A DNA stretch of 64,000 nt from Pseudomonas sp. N40(2020) (GTDB lineage Bacteria; Pseudomonadota; Gammaproteobacteria; Pseudomonadales; Pseudomonadaceae): NCBI RefSeq assembly GCF_014472415.1, contig NZ_JACSZV010000012.1, positions 54,008-118,007 on the forward strand, given 5' to 3'. The notes under the pieces were generated by a model. That model did not search any database. It was given only the letters and a program-made list of their open reading frames with translations, and was not told the origin of the DNA. Positions 8,905-16,767 of the stretch are shown piece after piece. The stretch's first letter is position 1. Every line of letters starts with the position of its first letter. The translations under genes and the position numbers were made by a program.

Positions 8905-9495
8905 TTATCGATCGAACAGGTTATTCATCGCCGCGTACTGCAACAGCATGATGGTCTTGGCGTCGCAGATCTCGCCGCGCTGGAAGGCCGCCAACGCGTC
9001 ATCGAATGACCACTCCAACACTTCCAGTTCTTCGGTCTCTTCTTCCAGACCGCCGCCTTCGCTGACCTTCGACGCCGAGTCGTACTCGGCAATGAAGAAG
9101 TGCAGTTTCTCGGTCACCGAACCGGGGCTCATATAGGCCTCGAAGACTTTCTTCACGTCATGCACGCGATAGCCGGTTTCCTCCTCGGCTTCGTCGCGAA
9201 TGCGCTGCTCGGGCGCCGCCCCCTCCAACAACCCCGCCGCCACTTCGATCAGCAGACCGTCATGACCATTGACGAACACCGGCAAGCGGAACTGACGGGT
9301 CAGCACCACCGAGCGCTTCTCGCGATTGAACAGCAGAATCGCCGCGCCATTGCCGCGGTCATACACTTCGCGCGTCTGGCGCTGCCACTCGCCGTTATTA
9401 CGGTGGTAGTCAAAAGTGATTTTCTTCAAGAGATACCAGTCGTGGGACAACACCTGAGTCTCGATGATATTGACCCGTTCGGCTGTGTTAGCCAT
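8905..9495 (-). CDS. nudK: NUDIX GDP-mannose/ADP-sugar pyrophosphatase
   Basis: This 196-residue protein carries a Nudix box at about residues 88-110 (GLLEGAAPEQRIRDEAEEET) followed by the FEAYMSPGSVTEKLHFF segment that is characteristic of the NudK branch. NudK hydrolyses GDP-mannose and some ADP-sugars; the related ADP-ribose pyrophosphatase NudF is the alternative. The first Nudix position before Glu102 is Asp rather than the consensus Arg, as NudK enzymes also deviate here. Convergent with ogt. Confidence 0.87.
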   Translation of the reverse strand: MANTAERVNIIETQVLSHDWYLLKKITFDYHRNNGEWQRQTREVYDRGNGAAILLFNREKRSVVLTRQFRLPVFVNGHDGLLIEVAAGLLEGAAPEQRIRDEAEEETGYRVHDVKKVFEAYMSPGSVTEKLHFFIAEYDSASKVSEGGGLEEETEELEVLEWSFDDALAAFQRGEICDAKTIMLLQYAAMNNLFDR

Positions 9496-9550
9496 GACGC
9501 CTCATCCTTTTGTCATCAGAAAGCGTTCATAGTCGATTAATCGAACCGAC

Positions 9551-9583
9551 AAAAAAAGCCCGGCAGCGCTACCGGGCTTTTTT
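9551..9583. terminator. Intrinsic terminator downstream of the chitinase gene
   Basis: AAGCCCGG/CCGGGCTT with an 8-base loop is flanked by A- and T-runs. On the minus strand it closes the LPMO-chitinase operon nine bases after the stop codon. Confidence 0.9.
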
Positions 9584-9591
9584 ATTCACAA

Positions 9592-10650
9592 CTAACGGGC
9601 GACGTGCAGCACCGTTTCATCCACCTCTTGTGCGCTTGCCTGCACTCCGGTGATCAGCGGCCCATAACGCCGACTGAACTCCCAGTTGTATGGCACACGA
9701 TCCTTGCTGACGCCGTTGTCCCAGTTCACCGACCACGTCATCAGGCCCTTGATCGGGTGTCCTTTGATCGCCAACCGTTTGAGCACATTGCCTACAACGG
9801 TCTTGTCGATCACATAACCGGTAGCAGCCGCGTCGACGTTGGCGGGCAGACCAATGACGAACTTGTCCGCCGCGATCTTCGTGAAACCACGCGTGCCGGT
9901 CACCAGACTTTCCGTCAGGTAATAGAGGAAATCCTCTTTCAGCTCATCGTTGTTCTGCGCGATCCACGCGCCGGCACCGTTGTTGGCCTCCGGCACCCAG
10001 ACCCCGTCGCCACCCTGGTTGTAGAACTGCGGGGCGATGAAGTCGTAGTAGCCTTCCAGTGCCTGCAAGTAACCGACGTACTTGCCGCTGCTGGTGAGGT
10101 ACGGAAACTCCGGGGCCATGCTGATGATGAAGTGCTTGCCCTGGCCCGCGTAGTGATCCTTGACCAGTTTCAGCGCAGCCGGCAGGACGGTCTTGTTGGC
10201 AGCGAAATCAATCGCGCTCTGTTCAAGATCAATGTCCAGGCCGTCGAAGCCGTAGGTTTCCACCAGACGGATGATTTCATTGGCCAGTGGTTGTTCCTGG
10301 CCGCTGTGCAACTCGATGTGCGCATCCGCGCCACCCAGGGAAATCAACACCGCCCGCCCCTGACTGTTGAGCACGCCGACCTGACGGCGGAACTCGGCAT
10401 CGGTCACGTTGAACGGCTTAAAGGTCGGAATCCCGCTGCCCTTCATGAAGGCCACGGCGACCACGTTGTACTCCTTGGGCACCTCCTCCAGCGCGATGTT
10501 GGCAAAGCGGCCTTGGCGATATCCGTCGCTCGGTCCCGCCGGCCAGTTGTGCCAGAAGCCCATGAGGATCTTTTTGTCGGCAATGCTCGGCATCAATGAC
10601 GCCGCATCGCTCGCCGCGTTTTGCATTAAAGAGAAGTCGATATTTGACAT
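9592..10650 (-). CDS. Leaderless GH18 chitinase
   Basis: This 352-residue protein consists only of a GH18 TIM barrel. The SxGG motif is at 104-107, and the catalytic DxxDxDxE signature occurs as Asp136, Asp139, Asp141 and proton donor Glu143. No chitin-binding or fibronectin domain follows. The N terminus (MSNIDFSLMQNAASDAASLM) is not a signal peptide, and a TAG codon lies two codons upstream in frame, so no longer start exists. P. aeruginosa ChiC is likewise leaderless and begins similarly in my memory. Good AAGGA ribosome site. It is second in an operon after the LPMO gene (44-bp gap). Confidence 0.9.
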   Translation of the reverse strand: MSNIDFSLMQNAASDAASLMPSIADKKILMGFWHNWPAGPSDGYRQGRFANIALEEVPKEYNVVAVAFMKGSGIPTFKPFNVTDAEFRRQVGVLNSQGRAVLISLGGADAHIELHSGQEQPLANEIIRLVETYGFDGLDIDLEQSAIDFAANKTVLPAALKLVKDHYAGQGKHFIISMAPEFPYLTSSGKYVGYLQALEGYYDFIAPQFYNQGGDGVWVPEANNGAGAWIAQNNDELKEDFLYYLTESLVTGTRGFTKIAADKFVIGLPANVDAAATGYVIDKTVVGNVLKRLAIKGHPIKGLMTWSVNWDNGVSKDRVPYNWEFSRRYGPLITGVQASAQEVDETVLHVAR

Positions 10651-10694
10651 GTTCTAATCCTTCAGAACGTGTGGGTTTTGACGACGCTGCGTCG

Positions 10695-11330
10695 TTATTT
10701 GAAGTCAACGTCGAAGGCCTGATAGAACGCGTTGCCGGTGTTGGCGACGATCCACATCAAGACGATAACGTGATGACCTTGCTTGTTCGCCGGAAGTTTC
10801 ACCGAGTGATTGACCTTGGCCTTCAGCTCCGCTGAATGGCTGTAGTAAGGCACCTGAGTGTAGAAGTCCTCGAAGAACGGCTGCGCTTCCAGTTGCGCAC
10901 GGGTGATGCGTTGTTTCGGGTCCCAGCCATCCTTGGTGATCAGCCAGCGATAGCCGCGGGTGGTGTGCGGCGCGGTGTATTCCCATTTGACTTCGAGGGT
11001 CTGACCCGGGGTGACATTGAGCAGCGGCCAGGTGAACGGACGACCGAGCTTTTGGCTCATCTCCTCATTCGTGAAGTTCACGCAATCACGCGGATCGGTT
11101 TTGCCGCCACTGAGAATGTAGCCGTCGGCCGGCGGCGCGACACTGGCAGAGTCGGATTCGTAGGGCGCTGGAAACGGCCCGGCCACCAGCGCCGGGAAAT
11201 TCTTGCCGCCTTCCATTTCGTTGACCTGCCAGGCACCGAGCAATCCTTGCTCAATAGCGACCGCACCACGACTCGCCGGGGAGGTGACGCGACCGTGTCG
11301 CAGTTGGGTTTGTGCTTGTGGTTGATTCAT
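10695..11330 (-). CDS. AA10 lytic polysaccharide monooxygenase (chitin-active type), no signal peptide
   Basis: The product is 211 residues. It contains the AA10 core: HGRVTSPASRG with copper-brace His12, the second brace His in APHTTRGYRWLITKDGW (about residue 122), DCVNFTNEEM, and the C-terminal NAFYQAFDVDF with the axial aromatic. These enzymes oxidatively cleave chitin or cellulose in surface contexts. His must be the mature N-terminal residue to form the brace, yet here 11 hydrophilic residues precede it. An in-frame GTG three codons upstream is possible, but GGAG is well spaced for the ATG. An in-frame TAA four codons before that GTG rules out a longer leader. Confidence 0.9.
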   Translation of the reverse strand: MNQPQAQTQLRHGRVTSPASRGAVAIEQGLLGAWQVNEMEGGKNFPALVAGPFPAPYESDSASVAPPADGYILSGGKTDPRDCVNFTNEEMSQKLGRPFTWPLLNVTPGQTLEVKWEYTAPHTTRGYRWLITKDGWDPKQRITRAQLEAQPFFEDFYTQVPYYSHSAELKAKVNHSVKLPANKQGHHVIVLMWIVANTGNAFYQAFDVDFK

Positions 11331-11461
11331 GTTTTTCACTCCGTTGATTTAAGAACTCTCCTTTCCGAGGAGAGGCCTTCAAGCTAACGGAGGTGATTTT
11401 TTTGTCCATCGGCGGTTTTGTCGCAGATCTGTCCGACACAATCAGTAAAACAGCGAAAATA

Positions 11462-11477
11462 CTGGATATAAACACAG
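11462..11477. promoter_or_regulatory. LexA-like box upstream of the LPMO-chitinase operon
   Basis: CTGGATATAAACACAG fits the gammaproteobacterial SOS box CTG-N10-CAG, with an AT-rich centre and one deviation (G for T) from CTGT-N8-ACAG. It lies about 130 bp before the LPMO start. It could equally be a chance match; see findings. Confidence 0.4.
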
Positions 11478-11552
11478 TGTATTGTGACGGCTCGCACTCG
11501 ACGCATAGCCAAAGGCGTACACGTCGAAGTTACGAAATCCCGCATGGGTGAC

Positions 11553-11990
11553 TCACGGTAACTGCGCCTGAAACTCCTTTTCGTACTGTCCGGCGAGCTG
11601 TTCTTTCTGGTTTTCGTCGAGTAACTTGCCGGCCATCTGGAAGAATTTGTGCTCCTCTTCCTTGAGGTGGTGATGAACCTTGTCCGAGAGCTTTTTCGCA
11701 GTGGCCAGCCATGCCGGGCTGGACATCTCGGTCTCGTCGAGCTCTTCCATCATTTCGTCCATTTCGTGATGTTCGGAAATGGCATGTCGGCTGAGGTCGA
11801 CACCGTCGTCGAACTTCATCAGCGGGATATAGAAGTGGCGCTCTTCGGCGGTTTCGTGGGCTTTCAGCTCGGCTTTGAGCTGCTTGTAGGCCTCGACGCG
11901 CTCCGGCGTATCGCCGCTGGTTTCGATCAGGGCTTTGGCGTAGGTGCGCTGGCGGTCGTGGCTTTCGCGAAGGGCTTCAAAAATGTTCAT
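11553..11990 (-). CDS. Hemerythrin HHE-domain protein
   Basis: This 145-residue cytoplasmic four-helix protein has the di-iron ligand pattern of bacterial hemerythrins: an N-terminal His in LRESHDRQRT, HETAEERHFYIPL, ISEHHEMDEMM and HHHLKEEEHKFF. These proteins bind O2 or NO, or act in iron and oxidative or nitrosative responses; the exact role here is unknown. It lies upstream of the LPMO operon on the same strand, separated by about 220 bp containing the LexA-like box, and is probably a separate transcript. Confidence 0.9.
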   Translation of the reverse strand: MNIFEALRESHDRQRTYAKALIETSGDTPERVEAYKQLKAELKAHETAEERHFYIPLMKFDDGVDLSRHAISEHHEMDEMMEELDETEMSSPAWLATAKKLSDKVHHHLKEEEHKFFQMAGKLLDENQKEQLAGQYEKEFQAQLP

Positions 11991-12128
11991 GGGGTGTCCT
12001 CATCAACCGCGTACTGGAATGACGCTGTAAAGGCTAGACCTCGGCGCTTGCGCGACGGTTCCACCTGGGTTGAAACACAGCCACCAGCCGAGATAGGCTG
12101 CGGCTTCATGGCTATCAAGGAAGCGCAA

Positions 12129-12554
12129 ATGAATATGCGGATCGAGTTGTCGCAACACTCCACGGAAGAAGAACGCCAGGCCATTCTGGCACCGCTGCAT
12201 GCCTACAACGTCGCCAAGGCCGGGATCGCGAAATCGGAACCGCTCACCCTACTGGTGCGCGACGATCACGACCAGATTCTCGGCGGGCTCTATGGTCGGC
12301 TGGTGTGCCAGTGGTTGTTCATCGATTTGCTGTCAGTGCCTGAAGAAGGCCGAGGTCAGGGTATTGGATCGAAGCTGATGCGCATGGCCGAAGACCTGGC
12401 GCGGGAGAAAGGCTGCATCGGGGCATGGCTCGACACTTTCGACTTCCAGGCGCCGGAGTTCTACAAGAAACTCGGTTATAGCCAGTTTGGGGAGATCGTC
12501 GATTACCCACCGGGGCACAAGCGGCATTTTTTCCAGAAGCGCTTGATTGATTGA
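12129..12554 (+). CDS. GNAT family N-acetyltransferase
   Basis: This 141-residue single-domain acetyltransferase has motif A visible as EEGRGQGIGSKLMRMAE (about residues 74-90) and a motif B region APEFYKKLGYSQFGE. The start MNMRIELSQHS is preceded by AAGGA seven bases upstream; an earlier ATG seven codons away is possible. The substrate is unknown. It is divergent from the hemerythrin gene. Confidence 0.87.
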   Translation: MNMRIELSQHSTEEERQAILAPLHAYNVAKAGIAKSEPLTLLVRDDHDQILGGLYGRLVCQWLFIDLLSVPEEGRGQGIGSKLMRMAEDLAREKGCIGAWLDTFDFQAPEFYKKLGYSQFGEIVDYPPGHKRHFFQKRLID

Positions 12555-12579
12555 ATTTGATAGCCCCTTCCCGAGCAAC

Positions 12580-12620
12580 CTCGCTCCCACATTTGAAATG
12601 CATTCCAATGTGGGAGCGAG
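12580..12620. repeat. REP-like inverted repeat
   Basis: CTCGCTCCCACATT and AATGTGGGAGCGAG form 14-bp arms around a 13-bp loop. This is the common GTGGGAGCGAGC-type intergenic palindrome of fluorescent pseudomonads. It lies between the convergent GNAT and lipoprotein genes. Confidence 0.8.
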
Positions 12621-12656
12621 CTTGCACGCGAAGGGGGCAGTCGCCTCAACACATGA

Positions 12657-13007
12657 TCAGAGACAGGTCGCCAACGCCGCCAACCGGCGCTTGGCCACGA
12701 AATCGTCCTTCTGCGCGTAGTAACTCAACGCCGTGCCCGACGCCTCCGTGCTCACATCGACAAACGACTCCGCCGAACGCGTGTAGACCGTCGAACCGGA
12801 CTTTTTGCCCGGTTGCAGATAAGCCCCGGCATCCACTCCGAACACTGCTTCGTCCTGCCAGGCAAATTGCACGCACTGGGCGACGACTTTCTCGGGCTTG
12901 TTCGAGGTCAGGGTTTTGTAGGGCGTTTTAGTGCGAGCATCGTCCATCATCGAACCCGCGCAACCGGCCAGCACCGTCGCGGCCAGCGCCACCATCAGAA
13001 TTCGCAT
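12657..13007 (-). CDS. Small lipoprotein of unknown function
   Basis: This 116-residue protein has a lipoprotein signal peptide (MRILMVALAATVLAGC, lipobox LAGC, Cys16). The mature part has a pair of Cys (AQCVQFAW and the C-terminal LATCL) that may form a disulfide in the periplasm. No named domain is recognised. Monocistronic, convergent with the GNAT gene across a REP-like repeat. Confidence 0.8.
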   Translation of the reverse strand: MRILMVALAATVLAGCAGSMMDDARTKTPYKTLTSNKPEKVVAQCVQFAWQDEAVFGVDAGAYLQPGKKSGSTVYTRSAESFVDVSTEASGTALSYYAQKDDFVAKRRLAALATCL

Positions 13008-13141
13008 TGCATTCGCTCATTCAGAAAAAAGCGGACTGTATCACCGCAGCAGCCCGAATCGTTCTGCTTTACTACATTTATAGCGCGACACGCGCGAGCC
13101 GCTGCGGCAACCTAAGGTCATCAGCCTCACAAGGAAAACAC

Positions 13142-13471
13142 ATGGCGCCTACCGAGCAGCGACATGAACACGCCCTGAAACTGTTTCTCGACGCACGCCC
13201 CGAACTGCGCGAAACCCTCGACCATCTCAATCCGCTGTTGGCTCAGGCCAAGGGTGAAACCCAGGCACAGTATCGCGAAGAACGCCTGCATGAAGCGTTC
13301 GAGGCCGAGGCGGAAAGCCTAGGGTTGTTTGCCTGGGAACTGACCTTGCAACTGACGGCAGCAACGCCTGATGAATATCAGGCCCAGCGTCTGAACGTTC
13401 ATCGCGAGGTGGCGGAAATGGCCGGCATGGACTGGCTGGAGTATTGCGACTTGTATGGAATAAAACCGTAA
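13142..13471 (+). CDS. Uncharacterised protein (DUF6388-like)
   Basis: This 109-residue soluble, mostly helical protein begins MAPTEQRHEHALKLFLDARP and ends DWLEYCDLYGIKP. An AAGGAA site precedes the ATG. It resembles a Pseudomonas family I recall as DUF6388; the function is unknown. Its stop lies 25 bp before the yoaK-like gene, so the two may be co-transcribed. Confidence 0.75.
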   Translation: MAPTEQRHEHALKLFLDARPELRETLDHLNPLLAQAKGETQAQYREERLHEAFEAEAESLGLFAWELTLQLTAATPDEYQAQRLNVHREVAEMAGMDWLEYCDLYGIKP

Positions 13472-13496
13472 CCGCCGCTCAAGGAAACAATCGACG

Positions 13497-14201
13497 ATGC
13501 TGCCTTCCGCCTCGACTCACCGCGCCAGTCCCGGCCATCTGCACTCGAAAAAATGGCGCGGGCGCGTGGGACTGGCGCTGGTGGCCAGTCTTTCGGTGCT
13601 GGCGGGGATGACCGACGCCATCGGTTTCATGGCCAGCGGCGACTTCGTCTCGTTCATGAGCGGCAACACCACGAGGCTGGCGGTGGCGATCAGTGACGGC
13701 GATCTTGGGCTGACCGTGCGCCTGGTGATTCTCGTCGCAACCTTTATTGTCGGTAATGCCTTGGGCGTCCTCGTCGCGCGTCTCGGCGGAAGACGGGCGC
13801 TGCCGCTTCTCCTGTGTATCGCCACCCTGCTCTGCGCGGCGGCAGCCTGGCCGTTTGACTCGCAACTGCCGGCACTGCTCGCGGCGATCATTGCGATGGG
13901 CATGCTCAATGCGTCGGTCGAGGAAGTGAATGGTCTGCCGGTCGGGCTGACGTATGTCACTGGCGCACTGTCGCGGTTCGGCCGAGGACTGGGCCGCTGG
14001 ATGCTCGGCGAGCGGCGCAGTGGCTGGCGCGTCCAACTGGTGCCGTGGAGCGGGATGTTCGTCGGCGCCATTCTGGGCGCAGTGCTGGAGCATCATCTGG
14101 GACTGAAGGCGATGTTTGTCAGCGGTTTGCTGGCGGCATTGATCGGGCTGCTCTCGCTTAGAATCCCACGACGCTGGCAGTTGGGTTACATGCCGCGCTG
14201 A
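13497..14201 (+). CDS. YoaK/DUF1275 family membrane protein
   Basis: This 234-residue protein has about six hydrophobic segments and the family landmarks GMTDAIGFMASGDFVSFMSGNTTRL (residues about 37-61) and NGLPVGLTYVTGAL (about 143-156). DUF1275 proteins are inner-membrane proteins of unknown function, sometimes proposed as transporters. The same gene precedes the tus cluster in P. aeruginosa as I recall it, so the linkage is conserved. Confidence 0.88.
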   Translation: MLPSASTHRASPGHLHSKKWRGRVGLALVASLSVLAGMTDAIGFMASGDFVSFMSGNTTRLAVAISDGDLGLTVRLVILVATFIVGNALGVLVARLGGRRALPLLLCIATLLCAAAAWPFDSQLPALLAAIIAMGMLNASVEEVNGLPVGLTYVTGALSRFGRGLGRWMLGERRSGWRVQLVPWSGMFVGAILGAVLEHHLGLKAMFVSGLLAALIGLLSLRIPRRWQLGYMPR

Positions 14202-14302
14202 CCGATGTCTGCCCCCCCCCCGTGGGCGGGTACGCAACTTGGGTTTCGCGACCGCCTCGATAAAGCTTTATCATGGCCGCAGTTTTGCTGACCGAGTCCG
14301 TC

Positions 14303-14695
14303 ATGAAGTTCGCCATCGCACTGTTTTCCGCCGCCCATGCGCCCTCCTCGCGCCGTGCCCTGCTGTTTGCGCAGGCTGCACTGGCCGGTGGGCATGAGAT
14401 TGTCCGGCTGTTTTTCTATCAGGATGGCGTCTACAACGCCTCTGACGCGGTGGTTACTCCGCAGGACGAACTGGATCTGCCCAAGCAATGGCGCACCTTC
14501 ATCAACGAGCAGCAACTGGATGGCGTGGTGTGCATCGCCGCCGCTCTGCGCAGGGGCGTGCTGAATGACGAAGAAGCCAAGCGCTATCAGCGTGACGCAT
14601 TGTCCGTCAGCGCGCCGTGGGAGTTGTCCGGCCTCGGCCAGTTACATGACGCGGTGCAAGACGCTGACCGCCTGATCTGTTTCGGAGGCGCGTGA
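14303..14695 (+). CDS. tusD: Sulfurtransferase complex subunit TusD
   Basis: This 130-residue DsrE-fold protein carries the persulfide-bearing Cys77 in DGVVCIAAALRRGV. TusD in the TusBCD hexamer accepts sulfur from TusA and passes it to TusE in the route to mnm5s2U in tRNA. The frame is open ten codons upstream, but MKFAIALFSAAH aligns with family N termini. First gene of a tight tusDCBE-ybiB operon with the next ATG one base after the stop. Confidence 0.95.
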   Translation: MKFAIALFSAAHAPSSRRALLFAQAALAGGHEIVRLFFYQDGVYNASDAVVTPQDELDLPKQWRTFINEQQLDGVVCIAAALRRGVLNDEEAKRYQRDALSVSAPWELSGLGQLHDAVQDADRLICFGGA

Positions 14696-14696
14696 C

Positions 14697-15053
14697 ATGG
14701 CCAAATCCCTGTTGATCATCAGTCGCCAATCGCCATGGTCCGGCCCCGGTGCCCGCGAAGCGCTGGACATCGTGCTGGCCGGCGGTGCCTTCGATCTGCC
14801 GATCGGTCTGCTGTTTCTCGATGACGGCGTGCTGCAACTGGCCGCCGGGCAAAAGGCCAAGGCCCTGCAACAGAAAGACCTGAGCGCCAACCTGCAAGCG
14901 CTGCCAATGTTCGGCGTTGAAGAGCTGTTTTATTGCATCGACAGCGCCACCAGCCGTGGCCTGAACACGCTGTCGCTGGACGAAGCGCAACCGCTCGCCG
15001 CCGAGCAAATCACCGCCCTTATTGACCGTTACGACCAGGTGATCACCCTCTGA
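14697..15053 (+). CDS. tusC: Sulfurtransferase complex subunit TusC
   Basis: This 118-residue DsrF-like protein (MAKSLLIISRQSPWSGPGAREALD) is a structural subunit of the TusBCD complex. The family's conserved N-terminal beta-alpha unit and the GLLFLDDGVLQL strand are clear. It starts one base after tusD stops, and its TGA overlaps the ATG of tusB by one base, implying translational coupling and stoichiometric assembly. Confidence 0.94.
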   Translation: MAKSLLIISRQSPWSGPGAREALDIVLAGGAFDLPIGLLFLDDGVLQLAAGQKAKALQQKDLSANLQALPMFGVEELFYCIDSATSRGLNTLSLDEAQPLAAEQITALIDRYDQVITL

Positions 15054-15346
15054 TGTCGACTTTGCATGTGTTGTCTCATTCCCCGTTCGGCGACGATCGC
15101 CTGACCAGTTGCCTGCGAGTGATCGGCCATGCCGACGCTTTGCTGCTATCCGGCGACGCGGTATATGCCCTGCAACCGGGCACTGCTCCGTTCAGCGCGC
15201 TGCAAACTCGGCGGGTGAAACTGTACGTGCTGGCCGAAGATGCAGAGGCCCGCGCTGTACAGGTTCCAGACTGGGCAGAAACCATCGACTACCCGGCCTT
15301 CGTCGAACTGTCGATCCAACACGACAAGGTCAACAGCTGGCTATGA
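15053..15346 (+). CDS. tusB: Sulfurtransferase complex subunit TusB
   Basis: This 97-residue DsrH-like protein (MSTLHVLSHSPFGDDRLTSCL) is the small structural subunit of TusBCD. Length and the conserved DALLLSGDAVYAL strand fit the family. It is translationally coupled at both ends: a one-base overlap with tusC and a four-base overlap with tusE. Confidence 0.92.
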   Translation: MSTLHVLSHSPFGDDRLTSCLRVIGHADALLLSGDAVYALQPGTAPFSALQTRRVKLYVLAEDAEARAVQVPDWAETIDYPAFVELSIQHDKVNSWL

Positions 15347-15678
15347 ATTGCATGACCGTCGGCGCCCGCGCCATCGAACTGGACAAGGACGGCTTCCTCG
15401 TCGACCTCAGCGTCTGGTCACACGACGTCGCCAGTGCCCTGGCCGCCGCCGAAGATATCGAGTTGACCCCCGAACACTGGGAGGTCCTCGAACTGCTGCG
15501 CAGTTTCTACGATGAGTTCCAACTGTCCCCGGCCACTCGACCGCTGATCAAATACACCGCGCTGAAACTCGGCCCGGACAAAGGCAACAGCCTGCACCTG
15601 AACCGACTGTTCAAAGGCACCCCTGCCAAACTCGCCGCGAAACTGGCGGGCCTGCCCAAACCGACGAATTGCTTATGA
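15343..15678 (+). CDS. tusE: Sulfur relay protein TusE (DsrC family)
   Basis: This 111-residue protein ends KPTNCL with the penultimate Cys110 that carries the persulfide in TusE/DsrC. The core HWEVLELLRSFYDEFQLSPATRPL is the family signature. TusE receives sulfur from TusD and delivers it to MnmA, which is also encoded in this window at about 36.5 kb. The ATG overlaps the tusB stop (ATGA); a second ATG three codons later is an alternative. Confidence 0.95.
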   Translation: MNCMTVGARAIELDKDGFLVDLSVWSHDVASALAAAEDIELTPEHWEVLELLRSFYDEFQLSPATRPLIKYTALKLGPDKGNSLHLNRLFKGTPAKLAAKLAGLPKPTNCL

Positions 15679-16676
15679 CCGATTTCCCAGCGCTCACCCT
15701 CGAAACACCTGCCGAGCACCCGTTCGCTCAATTCGTCCGGATCCTCGGCAAAGGCAAGCGCGGCGCCCGCGATCTGACTCGCGAAGAAGCCCGGCAAGCC
15801 ATGGGCATGGTGCTGGACGACGAAGTCGAAGACACCCAACTCGGCGCCTTTCTGATGTTGCTGCGGCATAAAGAAGAAAGCGCCGAAGAGATGGCCGGTT
15901 TCACCGAAGCCCTGCGCGAACGTTTGCAGGCGCCAGCCTTGAACGTCGATCTGGACTGGCCGACCTATGCCGGCAAGAAGCGCCATCTGCCGTGGTATCT
16001 GCTGGCGGCCAAGTGTCTGTCGCAAAACGGTGTGCGCATCTTCATGCACGGCGGCGGCGCACACACCGCCGGGCGCTTGTATACCGAACAGCTGTTGGCC
16101 GAGCTGAATATCCCGCTGTGCCGTAACTGGCAGCAGGTCGGCACGGCGCTGGACAACGGTGGCCTGGCATTCATGCCGCTGATCGACTGGGCGCCACAAC
16201 TGCAAAAGATGATCGACCTGCGCAATACCATGGGCCTGCGCTCGCCGATCCACTCGCTGGCGCGGATTCTCAATCCGCTGGGCGCGCGTTGCGGGTTGCA
16301 AAGCATCTTCCACCCCGGCTATCAGGCCGTACACCGCGATGCCAGCGGTTTGCTCGGCGACACGGCGATTGTGGTCAAGGGTGACGGCGGTGAAATCGAG
16401 ATCAACCCCGATGCCGACAGCCATCTTTACGGCACCAGCGGCGGCGAGAGTTGGGACGAGGAATGGCCCCAGTTGTCGGCACAGCGCCACGTCAAACCGG
16501 CCTCGCTGGACGTCGAACACTTGAAAGCCGTGTGGCGCGGCGACGTGGTCGACAGCTACCCGCAAATGGCGCTGATTTCGACCATGGCCCTGGCACTGCG
16601 CGGTCTCGGCCAGAGCCGCGAGCAGGCTTTCGAAACCGCCGAACAATACTGGGCCGCGCGGAATAAATCGATTTAA
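15675..16676 (+). CDS. ybiB: Anthranilate phosphoribosyltransferase-like protein YbiB
   Basis: This 333-residue protein has the TrpD-like fold, with an N-terminal helical domain (REEARQAMGMVLDDEV) and a glycosyltransferase-family-3 domain containing MHGGGAHTAGR in place of the TrpD GTGGD loop and LRNTMGLRSPIHSLARILNPLG. The related E. coli YbiB binds nucleic acid and does not make tryptophan, so a role in RNA or DNA metabolism is likely. It overlaps tusE by four bases and ends the operon; a TTG two codons upstream is less likely as start. Confidence 0.88.
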   Translation: MTDFPALTLETPAEHPFAQFVRILGKGKRGARDLTREEARQAMGMVLDDEVEDTQLGAFLMLLRHKEESAEEMAGFTEALRERLQAPALNVDLDWPTYAGKKRHLPWYLLAAKCLSQNGVRIFMHGGGAHTAGRLYTEQLLAELNIPLCRNWQQVGTALDNGGLAFMPLIDWAPQLQKMIDLRNTMGLRSPIHSLARILNPLGARCGLQSIFHPGYQAVHRDASGLLGDTAIVVKGDGGEIEINPDADSHLYGTSGGESWDEEWPQLSAQRHVKPASLDVEHLKAVWRGDVVDSYPQMALISTMALALRGLGQSREQAFETAEQYWAARNKSI

Positions 16677-16767
16677 CCGATCATTCGCGCCCGATCTTTG
16701 CGCTTTTTGTTCGAACTCATCGGAATAGACTCGACTCCAACGATTATTGGTTTCAGGAGTCTTGAAC

